Assembly (NCBI RefSeq): GCF_009866805.1
Contig: NZ_SIZW01000040.1
Location: 434,001 to 498,000 of the forward strand
DNA from: Schauerella aestuarii
Lineage (GTDB): Bacteria; Pseudomonadota; Gammaproteobacteria; Burkholderiales; Burkholderiaceae_B
Length of the DNA: 64,000 bases
Direction of reading: 5' to 3'
Part shown: one piece after another, positions 37,012-46,503 of the stretch
Position numbering within the stretch: the stretch's first letter is position 1
Layout of the letters: each line of letters opens with the position of its first letter
Notes under the pieces: generated by a model
What the model saw: only the letters and a program-made list of their open reading frames with translations
Told to the model about the DNA's origin: nothing
Databases searched by the model: none
Program-made: the position numbers and the translations under genes

Positions 37012-37866
37012 TCAATGCTCGAACCAATTGAGCACGGCATCCAACCCGCATACATTGATGGCATACGGCGTTTGCTCGCGCACGATGGGCTTGGCGCGAT
37101 ACGCCACGGCGTAACCGGCGGCCCCCAGCATCTTCAGGTCGTTTGCACCGTCACCGATGGCGATGATCTGCTCGGCCGTGGCACCGTGCTCGGCGGCAAA
37201 GGCGTTCAGATAGTCGAGTTTTGCCTGCGCATCGAGGATCCGGCCTTGCACTTGGCCGGTGTACTTGCCATCGATGACTTCGAGATCGTTGGCGTACGCG
37301 GCGTCGAGCTTCAAGCGCGCTTGCAGGCGCGATGTGAAGAACGTGAAGCCCCCTGACACCAGCAGCACCTTGATGCCGGCCGCCTGGGCCGTCGAGACCA
37401 ATTCTTCGGCACCGGGGTTCAACCGCAGACGCTGCGCGTACACGGTGTCCAAGCCCTCGGCCGATGCGCCGGTGAGCAATGCCACGCGGCGGCGCAGGCT
37501 CTCGGAAAAGTCCTTGATCTCGCCACGCATGGCGGCTTCGGTGATCTCGGAGACACGATGCTTGACGCCTGCGAGGTCAGCGAGTTCATCGATGCACTCG
37601 ATGTTGATCAACGTGGAGTCCATGTCCATGGCGAGGATCTTGCAGTCGGCAAGCGCGCGGCCGGCCGGCACGAATGCAATGTCGACACCGACTTGCTCGC
37701 TCCACTGACGCAGCGCATGGCGTGTGTCGGCGTCATCATTGACCGCACGCAAGCGTGCAGCAGTGGCACTCATGCGTTGCACGCCATTGGCTTGCGCCAT
37801 GGCGGCGGCCTGTTCAACATGGTCGGCGCCCAACGCGGGCGATTGAATGACGAGATGGACGGTCAT
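37012..37866 (-). CDS. serB: Phosphoserine phosphatase
   Basis: HAD-family enzyme for the last step of serine synthesis, 284 residues. The nucleophile motif DMDST has Asp81 and Asp83. SGGFTFF provides motif II, and GDGANDLKML motif IV. The first 70 residues form the ACT-like N-terminal region (MTVHLVIQSP). The start is the Met at 37866; the longer frame adds 19 atypical residues. It lies 183 bases downstream of mfd on the same strand. Confidence 0.95.
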   Translation of the reverse strand: MTVHLVIQSPALGADHVEQAAAMAQANGVQRMSATAARLRAVNDDADTRHALRQWSEQVGVDIAFVPAGRALADCKILAMDMDSTLINIECIDELADLAGVKHRVSEITEAAMRGEIKDFSESLRRRVALLTGASAEGLDTVYAQRLRLNPGAEELVSTAQAAGIKVLLVSGGFTFFTSRLQARLKLDAAYANDLEVIDGKYTGQVQGRILDAQAKLDYLNAFAAEHGATAEQIIAIGDGANDLKMLGAAGYAVAYRAKPIVREQTPYAINVCGLDAVLNWFEH

Positions 37867-38049
37867 GAGTGAGAAAAATCCTTGATCTGAAATCGGTGTG
37901 GGAGACGCACTGGCGATCGGCACGGCGCGCTTTTGCTCGAATATGCGCTCGGGCTTTTGCGCATCGTCGCTGGGTCACGCTGAGGTGCCCATGTCGGCAT
38001 CGACCGCGCCATGGTCCTGTCTGGCCCGCGCATTGTCATGGCCCGGCCG

Positions 38050-41000
38050 TCATTTGAGCGCACGCAAGACGACGCGCACGGCATCCACGCGAGCTTGCAC
38101 CTGCTGGCCTTTGATCTCCACACGCAGCTTGTCTTGCCCCGCGAGTTTGATGTCGCGCCGCTTCTGCACGAGTTCGATGATGCGCATCGGATCGATGGCC
38201 GGCTTGGGGCCAAACTGGAGCAAGGCCTGCGTTTCGCTGGCGTCGATCTTGACGATGCCCAGCGGCACGGCCTCCAGACGCAGGCGATGGGTGGCGATCA
38301 GCGTGCGCGCCGGATCCGGCAGCTTGCCGAAGCGGTCGATCAATTCTTCCTGGATGCCGATCAGCGCATCTTCGTCTTTCACGTGCGCCAGACGTTTATA
38401 CACGCCCAGACGCGCATGAACGTCCGGGCAGTAGTCGGAGGGCAGCAGCGCGGGCGCGTGCAGGTTCACTTCGCATGCGGCATTGAACGGCGCATCCAGA
38501 TCGGGCTCCTCGCCGGATTTGAGCGCACGTACCGCCTCGTTGAGCATCTCGTTGTACATCGAGAAGCCGATCTCCTGGATATTGCCGGATTGCGAGTCGC
38601 CCAGCACTTCGCCGGTGCCGCGAATTTCGAGATCGTGCATGGCCAGGAAGAAGCCAGAGCCCAGCTCTTCCATCGCCTGGATCGCTTCGAGGCGCTTCTT
38701 GGCGTTGCTGGTAATGGCGTCTTCGCCCGGCGTCATCAAATAGGCATATGCCTGATGATGCGAGCGCCCCACACGGCCCCGCAACTGATGCAACTGCGCC
38801 AGACCGAAGCGGTCGGCACGGTGAATCACGATGGTGTTGGCGCTGGGAACGTCGATGCCGGTTTCGATAATCGTCGTGCACAGGAGCACGTTGAAGCGCT
38901 GCTGATAGAAGCCTTTCATCACCTGCTCGAGTTCGCGCTCGGGCATCTGGCCGTGGGCCACGGCTATCCGCGCCTCCGGCACCAGTTCCTCGAGCCGCGC
39001 CCGGCGGTTGTGAATGGTGTCGACCTCGTTGTGCAGGAAATAAACCTGCCCGCCACGCTTGAGTTCGCGCAGCAGCGCTTCGCGGATCGTGCTGCCGTCT
39101 TCACGGCGCACAAAGGTCTTGATGGCCAGCCGCTTCTGCGGGGCCGTGGCGATGACGGAAAAGTCGCGGATGCCTTCGAGCGACATGCCGAGCGTGCGCG
39201 GAATTGGCGTGGCGGTGAGGGTCAGCACGTCGACTTCGGCGCGCAGCGCCTTCAAGCCTTCTTTCTGACGCACGCCGAAACGATGTTCCTCGTCGATGAT
39301 GACCAATCCCAGACGTTTGAAATTCACGTCCTTCGACAGAATCTTGTGCGTGCCGATCACAATGTCGATCGTGCCGTCGTTGATGCCGGCGATGGCCGCG
39401 GTGATTTCCTTGGCCGAGCGGAATCGCGACAGTTCGACCACCTTGACCGGCCAATCGGCGAAGCGATCGGAGAAGGTTGCGGCATGCTGCTCGGCCAGCA
39501 GCGTGGTGGGGCACAGGATGGCCACTTGCTTGCCGTTGGCGATCGCGAGAAACGCCGCGCGCAAAGCCACTTCGGTTTTGCCGAAACCGACGTCGCCGCA
39601 AACCAGGCGATCCATCGGACGGCCGGAGGTCATGTCGCCCAGCACGGCACCGATCGCAGCAGCCTGATCGGGCGTCTCTTCAAAGCCGAAGCCTTCGGCA
39701 AACGTCTCATAGTCACCGATGGGCAACTTGAACGAAAACCCCTGGCGGGCGGCACGGCGGGCATACAGCTCCAGCAATTCGGCGGCCGTGTCGCGCACCT
39801 GTTTGGCGGCCTTGCGGCGCGCCTTGTCCCACTGGCCCGAGCCCAGATGGTGCAGCGGTGCGGCATCGGGGTCGGCGCCACTGTAGCGCGCGATCACGTG
39901 CAGTTGCGCCACCGGCACATACAACGTGCTGTCGTTGGCGTACTTGAGATGCAGGAACTCGGTGACGCCTTCGCCCAGGTCCATATTGACCAGGCCGCAG
40001 TAGCGTGCAATCCCGTGCTGTGCATGGACGACGGGGTCGCCCTCGCGCAGTTCGGACAGGTCGCGCACCATCGCTTCGACGTTGCTGGCGCCTTCCTGCG
40101 CCCGACGGGCCCGGCGCGAGCTGCTCGCCTGCTCCGGATAAAGGTCGTTTTCGGTAATGAAGGCGACGTGCGCGTCAGTGAGCGCAAAGCCCAGGTTCAG
40201 GGGCGCGGCCACGAGCGCGAAGCGTGCGTCCAGCGACATGAACGCATCGATGTCGTCGTATTGGGCTTCGGGCGGCAGACCTTGATCAGTAAGCATCTGC
40301 ACGAGCGTTTCGCGTCGCCCGGCGGAATCCGCGCACAGCAGCAACCGCTGGTCGCCGCGCGCCAGCACGGCGCGCAACTTCGCTACCTGATCTTCAGCCC
40401 GGCGCGCCACGCTCACGTCGGGCGGGGCAACGATGTCCTCACGCGGCTCGGCGGCGGTCATGGCCAGCCGGCGAAATGCTTTCAAATGTCCAAAGAGGCC
40501 CTCGGCATCGAGAAAGAGTTCGGGCGGCGGTAAGACCGGGCGCTCGCGGTCGGCCTTCAAAAACTGATAGCGGCTGATCGTGTCGTGCGAAAACCGCTGG
40601 ATGGCATCGTCGATATCGCCATGCGTGACGGTGATGGTGCCGGCGTCGAGATAATCGAACAGCGTGGCGGTTTGTTCGAAGAACAGCGGCAGGTAGTACT
40701 CGACGCCGGCGAAAGCGATGCCGCTGCCGATATCCTTGTAGGGCAGGGCACGCGACGGATCGCCCTCGAACACCTCGCGAAAGCGCGCACGGAAATGATT
40801 GCGCGCGTCTTCGTCCATCGGGAATTCGCGGCCCGGCAAGAGTTGAACGTCGTTGACGGGATACAGGCTGCGCTGGGTATCCACATCGAATGCACGGATC
40901 GATTCGATTTCGTCGTCGAACAAGTCCAGCCGGTAGGGCAGCACCGAGCCCATCGGGAACAGATCGATCAACCCCCCGCGCAGGCAGAATTCGCCCGGCG

Positions 41001-41514
41001 CGGTGACCTGCGTGACGTGCGTATAGGTCGCCAGCGTCAGCTGCGCGCGCAAGGCCGCCTCATCGAGCTTGTCGCCCTTCTTGAAGGCGAAGGTGTAGGC
41101 GGCGAGGAAGGCGGGCGGCGGCAGCCGGTACAGGGCCGTCGTGACCGGCACGGTGAGCACATCCACGCCCTGCTGCATCAGCGCGTGCAACGTTTGCAGC
41201 CGCTCGGAAATCAGATCCTGATGCGGCGAAAAAGCGTCGTACGGGAGCGTTTCCCAATCGGGCAGCTGGCGCACGCGCAGCCCGGGCGCAAACAGATGGA
41301 TTTCGTCGGCCAGACGCTGGGCTTCGAGCGGGTCGGCCGTCAGGATGACGATCGGCGCTCGCGCTTGCCGCGCCAGATCGGCGAGCAGCCAGGCATCGCC
41401 CGAACCGGGCGGTCTGGGCTGCGCATGACGGGTGCCGATTTTGAGGGCGGTAAGCGTCTTGGCGGTGACGGGAAGCGCGGTGATGGGCAAAACGAGAGAT
41501 GAGGAGGCGGGCAT
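38050..41514 (-). CDS. mfd: Transcription-repair coupling factor
   Basis: DNA translocase of 1154 residues that removes stalled RNA polymerase and recruits UvrA. The order is a UvrB-like N-terminal part, an RNA-polymerase-interacting domain (LREGDPVVHAQHGIARY), a RecG-like motor, and a C-terminal TRCF domain. The motor has Walker A GDVGFGKTEVAL near residue 640, and DEEHRFG. The start Met is 30 bases from the divergent ispD start. No ribosome site is present and a good promoter lies only a few bases upstream, so its mRNA may be almost leaderless. Confidence 0.96.
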   Translation of the reverse strand: MPASSSLVLPITALPVTAKTLTALKIGTRHAQPRPPGSGDAWLLADLARQARAPIVILTADPLEAQRLADEIHLFAPGLRVRQLPDWETLPYDAFSPHQDLISERLQTLHALMQQGVDVLTVPVTTALYRLPPPAFLAAYTFAFKKGDKLDEAALRAQLTLATYTHVTQVTAPGEFCLRGGLIDLFPMGSVLPYRLDLFDDEIESIRAFDVDTQRSLYPVNDVQLLPGREFPMDEDARNHFRARFREVFEGDPSRALPYKDIGSGIAFAGVEYYLPLFFEQTATLFDYLDAGTITVTHGDIDDAIQRFSHDTISRYQFLKADRERPVLPPPELFLDAEGLFGHLKAFRRLAMTAAEPREDIVAPPDVSVARRAEDQVAKLRAVLARGDQRLLLCADSAGRRETLVQMLTDQGLPPEAQYDDIDAFMSLDARFALVAAPLNLGFALTDAHVAFITENDLYPEQASSSRRARRAQEGASNVEAMVRDLSELREGDPVVHAQHGIARYCGLVNMDLGEGVTEFLHLKYANDSTLYVPVAQLHVIARYSGADPDAAPLHHLGSGQWDKARRKAAKQVRDTAAELLELYARRAARQGFSFKLPIGDYETFAEGFGFEETPDQAAAIGAVLGDMTSGRPMDRLVCGDVGFGKTEVALRAAFLAIANGKQVAILCPTTLLAEQHAATFSDRFADWPVKVVELSRFRSAKEITAAIAGINDGTIDIVIGTHKILSKDVNFKRLGLVIIDEEHRFGVRQKEGLKALRAEVDVLTLTATPIPRTLGMSLEGIRDFSVIATAPQKRLAIKTFVRREDGSTIREALLRELKRGGQVYFLHNEVDTIHNRRARLEELVPEARIAVAHGQMPERELEQVMKGFYQQRFNVLLCTTIIETGIDVPSANTIVIHRADRFGLAQLHQLRGRVGRSHHQAYAYLMTPGEDAITSNAKKRLEAIQAMEELGSGFFLAMHDLEIRGTGEVLGDSQSGNIQEIGFSMYNEMLNEAVRALKSGEEPDLDAPFNAACEVNLHAPALLPSDYCPDVHARLGVYKRLAHVKDEDALIGIQEELIDRFGKLPDPARTLIATHRLRLEAVPLGIVKIDASETQALLQFGPKPAIDPMRIIELVQKRRDIKLAGQDKLRVEIKGQQVQARVDAVRVVLRALK

Positions 41515-41524
41515 GAGGATGTTG

Positions 41525-41552
41525 ATTATAAAATCACCGGGCTATGTCTCAA
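41525..41552 (-). promoter_or_regulatory. Likely mfd promoter overlapping the ispD start
   Basis: On the minus strand a -35 TTGAGA (41552-41547), a 16-base spacer and a perfect -10 TATAAT (41530-41525) are seen. The -35 box lies inside the first codons of ispD. Transcription should begin near 41518, only 4-5 bases before the mfd ATG at 41514. The same AT-rich core reads TATAAAAT on the plus strand and may help drive ispD. Confidence 0.65.
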
Positions 41553-42323
41553 TCGATTATCTGCATTGTGCCCGCTGCGGGCGTTGGCGCCCGGGCGCAG
41601 CGCGCCCAGGGCGACGCATCTCCTAAGCAATATCGCGGCCTGGCCGGCCAGCCGATGCTCCGTCATGCGGTGCAGGCGCTGCTGGCCGATCCGCGCGTGA
41701 GCGAGGTTCGCGTGGCGGTGTCGCCCGATGACGGCTGGGCGGCCGACGCGTTGGCCGGCCTGGACCGCTGTGTGATCCGGCCTTGCGGGGGGCCCACCCG
41801 CGCCGCCACAGTATCTCGCGCCTTGGCTGACGCCGCGCTGGCCGACGAGGCGTGGGTGCTGGTGCATGATGCCGCGCGCCCCGGCTTGCCGGCCGATGCG
41901 CTGGCGCGTTTGATCGATGCCTGTGTGCACGATCCCGTGGGCGGCCTGCTGGCGATGCCGGTACCCGACACCGTGAAGCGGGCCGCAACTTCTGCCGTAG
42001 TGCAGGCGCCGATGAACGCGTGTCCGACACAAGTGGCGGCCGGCGAGAACATTGTCACGCGATCGCCGGCCGAGGTGTCCCCCCTGCGGGTGGCGTCGAC
42101 GCTCGCGCGCGAAGGCCTCTGGCTCGCTCAGACCCCGCAGATGTTCCGGGCAGGTATGCTGCAGTCCGCATTGCATGCCGCGGATCGGGCAGGCGTGGTC
42201 GTGACCGACGAGGCATCGGCCATCGAGGCGGCGGGATACGCCCCGCAACTGGTGCTGGGATCGGCACGCAATTTCAAGGTCACGTGGCCGGACGATTTCG
42301 AATTAATGGAAAAATGGTTATGA
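41544..42323 (+). CDS. ispD: 2-C-methyl-D-erythritol 4-phosphate cytidylyltransferase
   Basis: MEP-pathway enzyme that joins CTP to methylerythritol phosphate, 259 residues. The nucleotide loop [12 protein letters not shown] (with basic residues and SPKQY) and VLVHDAARP are diagnostic. It is longer than the E. coli enzyme (236), with extra sequence in the middle. The start is only 29 bases from the mfd start and no clear ribosome site is seen. The stop overlaps ispF (ATGA). Confidence 0.95.
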   Translation: MSQSIICIVPAAGVGARAQRAQGDASPKQYRGLAGQPMLRHAVQALLADPRVSEVRVAVSPDDGWAADALAGLDRCVIRPCGGPTRAATVSRALADAALADEAWVLVHDAARPGLPADALARLIDACVHDPVGGLLAMPVPDTVKRAATSAVVQAPMNACPTQVAAGENIVTRSPAEVSPLRVASTLAREGLWLAQTPQMFRAGMLQSALHAADRAGVVVTDEASAIEAAGYAPQLVLGSARNFKVTWPDDFELMEKWL

Positions 42324-42805
42324 GCGCAGCTTTTCGGGTGGGACAGGGGTTCGATGTGCACGCATTGGTTGATGGTCGGCCGTTGATCATCGGCGGCGTC
42401 ACGATCCCGCATGCGCAGGGTCTGGCGGGCCATTCGGATGCGGATGTGCTGCTGCACGCCATTACCGATGCCGTGCTCGGGGCGGCCGGTTTGGGCGATA
42501 TCGGCCGGCACTTTCCGGACACCGATCCCACCTACCTGGGCGCCGACAGCCGCGTGCTGCTGCGTGAAGCGATGCGGCGCGTGACCGAGCAGGGCTGGTC
42601 CGTCGTGAATGTGGACGCCACGGTGCATGCGCAGGCACCGAAGATCGGCCCCCATGCGAGTGCCATGGTCGCCAACATCGCCACCGATCTTGGCATTGCG
42701 CCGGATGCGGTCAACGTCAAGGCCAAAACCAACGAACACCTGGGCTTTCTGGGTCGCAAGGAAGGGATTGCCGCCACGGTTGTGGCATTGATCACACGCG
42801 CGTAA
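42320..42805 (+). CDS. ispF: 2-C-methyl-D-erythritol 2,4-cyclodiphosphate synthase
   Basis: Trimeric zinc enzyme of the MEP pathway, 161 residues. GQGFDVHAL supplies Asp12 and His14 and [11 protein letters not shown] supplies His46, the zinc ligands. [16 protein letters not shown] is the C-terminal signature. Coupled to ispD by a four-base overlap; an in-frame ATG six bases upstream is an alternative start. Confidence 0.96.
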   Translation: MSAAFRVGQGFDVHALVDGRPLIIGGVTIPHAQGLAGHSDADVLLHAITDAVLGAAGLGDIGRHFPDTDPTYLGADSRVLLREAMRRVTEQGWSVVNVDATVHAQAPKIGPHASAMVANIATDLGIAPDAVNVKAKTNEHLGFLGRKEGIAATVVALITRA

Positions 42806-42844
42806 ATCGCACGTCTTATCGCGTGGCGAATCGGAGATGAACAA

Positions 42845-42877
42845 AAGCACCCGCGCCGCAAACCGGCGCGAGTGCTT
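42845..42877. terminator. Terminator hairpin shared by ispF and ahpD
   Basis: A long stem (7 bp CGCGCCG/CGGCGCG, one mismatch, then 6 bp AAGCAC/GTGCTT) closes on CAAAC. On the minus strand it is followed by TTTTGT, giving an intrinsic terminator for ahpD. On the plus strand the T-run is short, so termination of ispF would be weaker. Confidence 0.65.
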
Positions 42878-42955
42878 CGCAAACAAGATCGAACGGCACT
42901 GACGTGTCCGCTCTCGGCGTCTCGGTACCGAGACGCCGCTATGCACTTGTGAGGC

Positions 42956-43474
42956 TTACTTGCCCTGTGCTGCCAGCGCGAGTGCGGCGGCGTTCACAAC
43001 CGCGGCAATCCGGCCGGCGTCGCGCAACTGTTCAACGGTCAAGCCTTCTTTCTTCAGCAGTTCGTAGTGCGACTGGATGCAGAAATGGCACTTGCCGATA
43101 ACGGATGCGGCCAATGCGAACAGCTCGAAGCGCTTTTTCTCGACGCCGCCGTGGTTGGCATAGGCATTCATGCGCAATTGGGCCGGAAGGCTCTTCAACT
43201 GCGCGTCGCCCGTCATTTCCACGTACGGATACCAGGCGTTGTTCATGCCCATCAGTGCGGCGGCGGTCAGCGCGGCATTGGCATCGGTTTCCGACAGGGC
43301 GCTCTTGAACGTTTCGACCAATAGCGGGCTCTTGGCGGCGAATGCGGCGGCCAACGCGGTGCCCAGTGCGTCTTCGCTCGAAAGTGTGGAGCGGCTGACG
43401 ACGGCGTCCAGGTTCAGACGGATATCTTTGGCCCAGTCGGGCAGTTGTTCTTTAATCGAATCGAGCAGTGCCAT
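42956..43474 (-). CDS. ahpD: Alkyl hydroperoxidase D (AhpD)
   Basis: Carboxymuconolactone decarboxylase-fold hydroperoxidase, 172 residues. The active site is complete: Glu117, Cys129, Cys132 and His136 (FELF, then KCHFCIQSH). It acts as the adaptor that re-reduces AhpC. It follows ahpC by 77 bases on the same strand, with a hairpin between them. Confidence 0.93.
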   Translation of the reverse strand: MALLDSIKEQLPDWAKDIRLNLDAVVSRSTLSSEDALGTALAAAFAAKSPLLVETFKSALSETDANAALTAAALMGMNNAWYPYVEMTGDAQLKSLPAQLRMNAYANHGGVEKKRFELFALAASVIGKCHFCIQSHYELLKKEGLTVEQLRDAGRIAAVVNAAALALAAQGK

Positions 43475-43502
43475 AGTTTTTTCCTATTGTTTTGTCCAAT
43501 TA

Positions 43503-43522
43503 AAGCCCGGCGAACCGGGCTT
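43503..43522 (-). terminator. Intercistronic hairpin between ahpC and ahpD
   Basis: A perfect 8-bp stem AAGCCCGG/CCGGGCTT closes on a TTCG loop (minus strand) and is followed by TAATTGG, a weak T-run. It probably acts as a partial terminator or as a 3' stabiliser that raises ahpC over ahpD. Confidence 0.5.
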
Positions 43523-43551
43523 CAAGTGCCCGGCAAGCCAGGCCTTTGAGA

Positions 43552-44100
43552 TTACAGCGTGCCGCCGCCAACCGTGCGGTTGCAAGGGCACAGTTCGTCC
43601 GTTTGCAGACCATCCAGCAGACGCAGGACTTCTTCCGGGTTACGACCCACGTTCAGGTTGTTCACCGACACGTGCTGGATCGTGTTGTCCGGATCGACGA
43701 TGAACGTCGCGCGCAGTGCAACGCCAGCGGCCTTGTCACGGATACCGAGTTGGTCGACGAGCGAACCGGTCGTGTCGCCGAACTGGTAGTGACCCAGCTT
43801 GCTGAGGTCGGGATGTTCACGACGCCATGCCAGCTTGACGAATTCGTTGTCGGTCGAGCCGCCGAGCAACACGGCATCGCGGTCTTCGAAATCCTTGGCC
43901 AACGAATTGAAGCCGACGATTTCGGTCGGGCACACGAACGTGAAGTCCTTCGGGTAGAAGTAAATGACCTTCCACTTGCCGGGGAACGAGCTTTCGGTGA
44001 TGTCTTCGAACGCCGAAACGCCGTTTTCTTCGTGCTGGTTGAAGCCAGGCTTCACGCCGGAAACTTTGAAGGGTTCGAGCTTATCGCCTACGGTTTTCAT
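43552..44100 (-). CDS. ahpC: Alkyl hydroperoxide reductase AhpC (2-Cys peroxiredoxin)
   Basis: Peroxiredoxin of 182 residues that reduces hydrogen, organic and peroxynitrite peroxides. The peroxidatic Cys57 is in DFTFVCPTEI. Resolving cysteines Cys171 and Cys173 are in DELCPCN near the C-terminus. The start at 44100 is fixed by AGGAGT 7 bases upstream. No ahpF is adjacent; pairing with AhpD, as in mycobacteria, implies a lipoyl/AhpD-type reductant system. No OxyR gene is nearby. Confidence 0.95.
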   Translation of the reverse strand: MKTVGDKLEPFKVSGVKPGFNQHEENGVSAFEDITESSFPGKWKVIYFYPKDFTFVCPTEIVGFNSLAKDFEDRDAVLLGGSTDNEFVKLAWRREHPDLSKLGHYQFGDTTGSLVDQLGIRDKAAGVALRATFIVDPDNTIQHVSVNNLNVGRNPEEVLRLLDGLQTDELCPCNRTVGGGTL

Positions 44101-44181
44101 TTGGACTCCTGGTGTTGGGTGAGTAAAGCGCAGTGCCAGGTGGGGTAAACCCATCCCTGACGCCATGGAGGTAATTCTACG

Positions 44182-45546
44182 CTATTGAAACTCGCTGTCT
44201 AATTGAAAATTCCTAACCTTGGCTTTGGGTAACTCTATCCGTGCCCGCAATCCGCCGCCCTCGCGTGGCAGCAATCGAAGCTGCCCGCCGACATGCTTGA
44301 GCAGGCGTTCGACGATTGCCAATCCGAGACCCGCACCGCTTACGCCGGTGCGAGCTGCCTCGCCGCGAGAGAACGGCCGCAGCAAGCGTTCCACATCCTG
44401 CGGCGCGATGCCGGGGCCGCGGTCCGCCACGTCGATGAAGAGCATGTTGCCCTCGTTCACCAAGGTCGTGGACAAACGCAAAACGCCATCTTCGGATCTG
44501 CCGTAGCGGCGTGCGTTCTCAATCAAGTTGGTGACGATACGCTTGAGATCAAGAGCCGTGATGCGCGCGCGCAAGGCCGGTTCGATGTCGCTGTCGAGCT
44601 CGTCGCCACGCATATCCGCCATGGCGCGCTCGCGCTCCAGCAGATCGTTCAAGACCGTCGATACGTCGGTGGCCAACTGCGGGAGCGTGCCGGCAGGCCG
44701 CGCATACTCCATCAACTGTCCAATACTGTGGTCGATCTGGCCGAGATCGTCATCGATCGCCTGGCGCGCTTCTTCCGACACCCCGCTCATCTCGATTTCA
44801 AGCCGCATGCGCGCCAACGGCGTGCGCAAATCATGCGAGATCCCCGCCAGCATCAGCTCGCGATCGGCTTCCGTCTGCCGTAAGTCGCGGGCCATGCGAT
44901 TGAAGGATTTATTGAGATCGCGAATTTCGCGTGGCCCGTTTTCGGGCAACGGCGACGGGTTCTCGCCGCGCGACAGCACCTGGGCGGCGCGAGCGATCCG
45001 TGAGAGCGGGCGATTGACGAAGCCCACACTCACCGCCGCGCCCACGAGCGATAGGAGAAGGGCGGTTGCGCCCCAGCCCAGCCACTCGATGCCGCCGGTC
45101 AATCCTATCTGCTCGCGTTCGAAAACCAACCAGAACAAGTCGTCGTTGATGCTGAAACTGACCCAGAACCCCGGAACCTGGTTGACACCCCATGCAACCT
45201 GCGTTTCAGGGCCGAAGCGGAATCGGATGTTTTCAGCCACGCGTTGCCAATAGCGATCGTCTGGCAAGGGCTCGGCGAAGTCGGTGAGCTCGCGCGGATA
45301 GACCTGGATGCCTTCATTGGTCGCCAGGTCGAGCAGTAGCTTGCTCCGCTCTTCGCTTTGCGCGTAGACCAGCGCAGTGCGCGTGATATTGACAGCCGTG
45401 ACGACCCGTTGCGCCATTTGGTTCGCGCGCGGGCCCAACTCCATACTGAAAAAAACCTGGAGCCAGGCGCCGAGGCTAACGAGCATCAGGGCGGCAAGGA
45501 GCAAAAACGTCCGGCCGAAAAGGCCGAGTTTGAGACGTGAAGTCAA
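44182..45546 (-). CDS. risS: EnvZ/RisS-type sensor histidine kinase
   Basis: Membrane sensor of 454 residues. TM1 (residues about 11-34) and TM2 (155-176) flank a periplasmic domain of about 120 residues, then HAMP (RPLSRIARAAQVLSRGE), HisKA with His238 in ISHDLRTPLARMR, and the ATPase with N-box LIENARRYG, DRGPGI and GAGLGLAI. It lies directly downstream of the OmpR-type regulator on the same strand. In Bordetella this pair is RisA/RisS; the name here rests on similarity of the regulator and gene order. Confidence 0.88.
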   Translation of the reverse strand: MTSRLKLGLFGRTFLLLAALMLVSLGAWLQVFFSMELGPRANQMAQRVVTAVNITRTALVYAQSEERSKLLLDLATNEGIQVYPRELTDFAEPLPDDRYWQRVAENIRFRFGPETQVAWGVNQVPGFWVSFSINDDLFWLVFEREQIGLTGGIEWLGWGATALLLSLVGAAVSVGFVNRPLSRIARAAQVLSRGENPSPLPENGPREIRDLNKSFNRMARDLRQTEADRELMLAGISHDLRTPLARMRLEIEMSGVSEEARQAIDDDLGQIDHSIGQLMEYARPAGTLPQLATDVSTVLNDLLERERAMADMRGDELDSDIEPALRARITALDLKRIVTNLIENARRYGRSEDGVLRLSTTLVNEGNMLFIDVADRGPGIAPQDVERLLRPFSRGEAARTGVSGAGLGLAIVERLLKHVGGQLRLLPREGGGLRARIELPKAKVRNFQLDSEFQ

Positions 45547-45613
45547 GATGTCATCGCTTCAAGACAAGAGGGGCCGGCGATTGCCGGGCCCGCGAGTCTA
45601 GCGGACCGGAAGA

Positions 45614-46348
45614 TCAGCTACCACCGTCCGGTACGAAAACGTAGCCGAGGCCCCACACCGTTTGAATGAAAACCGGCTTCGAGGGGTTGGGTTCGATCAG
45701 CTTGCGCAAGCGGGAGATCTGAACGTCCAGACTGCGGTCGAACGCTTCGTATTCCCGGCCTCGTGCGAGTTCCATGAGTTTGTCACGCGAGAGCGGGATC
45801 TTGGGGTGACGGGCAAATACTTTGAGTACCGAAAATTCACCGGTGGTGATCGGCACTTGCTCGCCATTGCGCGTCAGCGTACGAGTGGACAGGTTGAGCG
45901 TATACGGGCCGAAGGCAATCGACTCGTTTTCCTGGCTCGGGGCGCCGGGGTGCTCCTCGGTGCCGCGGCGGCGAAGAATGGCGTTGATGCGCGCCAGCAG
46001 CTCACGCGGATTGAAAGGCTTGGACAGATAATCGTCCGCGCCCATTTCGAGGCCGACGATTCGGTCGATCTCTTCGGCCTTGGCCGTGAGCATGATGATG
46101 GGCGTGTTGTCGTGGCCCCCCCGCAGGCGCCGACAGATGGACAGGCCATCTTCGCCGGGCAGCATGAGGTCGAGAACCAGCAGGTCGAAATGTTCTCGCT
46201 GCCACAATTTGCCCATTTCCTTGGCATCTTCGGCGACGAACACGTTGAAACCCTGCTCGGACAAATAGCGCCGGAGCAGGTCGCGCAAGCGCGGATCGTC
46301 GTCTACGACGAGGATTTTGCGAGTCGGGGGGGTGTTTTGCGTATTCAT
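45614..46348 (-). CDS. risA: OmpR/RisA-type response regulator
   Basis: Two-domain regulator of 244 residues. The receiver has Asp16/Asp17 and phospho-acceptor Asp60 (LLVLDLMLPGEDG). The winged-helix DNA-binding domain ends with FDRSLDVQISRLRKLIE and TVWGLGYVFVPDG. The sequence closely matches the OmpR/RisA group, which controls porins and envelope or virulence genes. It is 67 bases upstream of the sensor gene and divergent from tsaB-rimI. Confidence 0.92.
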   Translation of the reverse strand: MNTQNTPPTRKILVVDDDPRLRDLLRRYLSEQGFNVFVAEDAKEMGKLWQREHFDLLVLDLMLPGEDGLSICRRLRGGHDNTPIIMLTAKAEEIDRIVGLEMGADDYLSKPFNPRELLARINAILRRRGTEEHPGAPSQENESIAFGPYTLNLSTRTLTRNGEQVPITTGEFSVLKVFARHPKIPLSRDKLMELARGREYEAFDRSLDVQISRLRKLIEPNPSKPVFIQTVWGLGYVFVPDGGS

Positions 46349-46491
46349 GGCCGGAAATGTAACAGTGGCGAGTTTGAGCGGCTAGTGCCTGTTCACAAGA
46401 TATTACACATTGCTCGGATCAGTTGAAATCCTCCGTGTGAATGGTGACAAATAGGAGGAAACGTGTGTGAGAGGAAAGTTCGGGCTTTTCG

Positions 46492-46497
46492 TACAAT
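46492..46497 (+). promoter_or_regulatory. Candidate -10 box for tsaB-rimI
   Basis: TACAAT ends 6 bases before the ATG at 46504, so transcription from it would start at or next to the start codon and give a leaderless mRNA. No good -35 box is seen (best GTGAGA with a 19-base spacer). Confidence 0.3.
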
Positions 46498-46503
46498 CCG
46501 AGC

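Noticed and set aside
38011-40533. 840-codon plus-strand open frame across mfd
   Set aside because: It lies entirely opposite mfd, whose motifs are intact; the product has no recognisable domain and arises from high GC.
46385-46500. Small plus-strand gene between risA and tsaB suggested by AGGAGG at 46454-46459
   Set aside because: The purine-rich sites are followed by GTG codons but the frames close quickly or run out of frame into tsaB; no protein-like product is seen.
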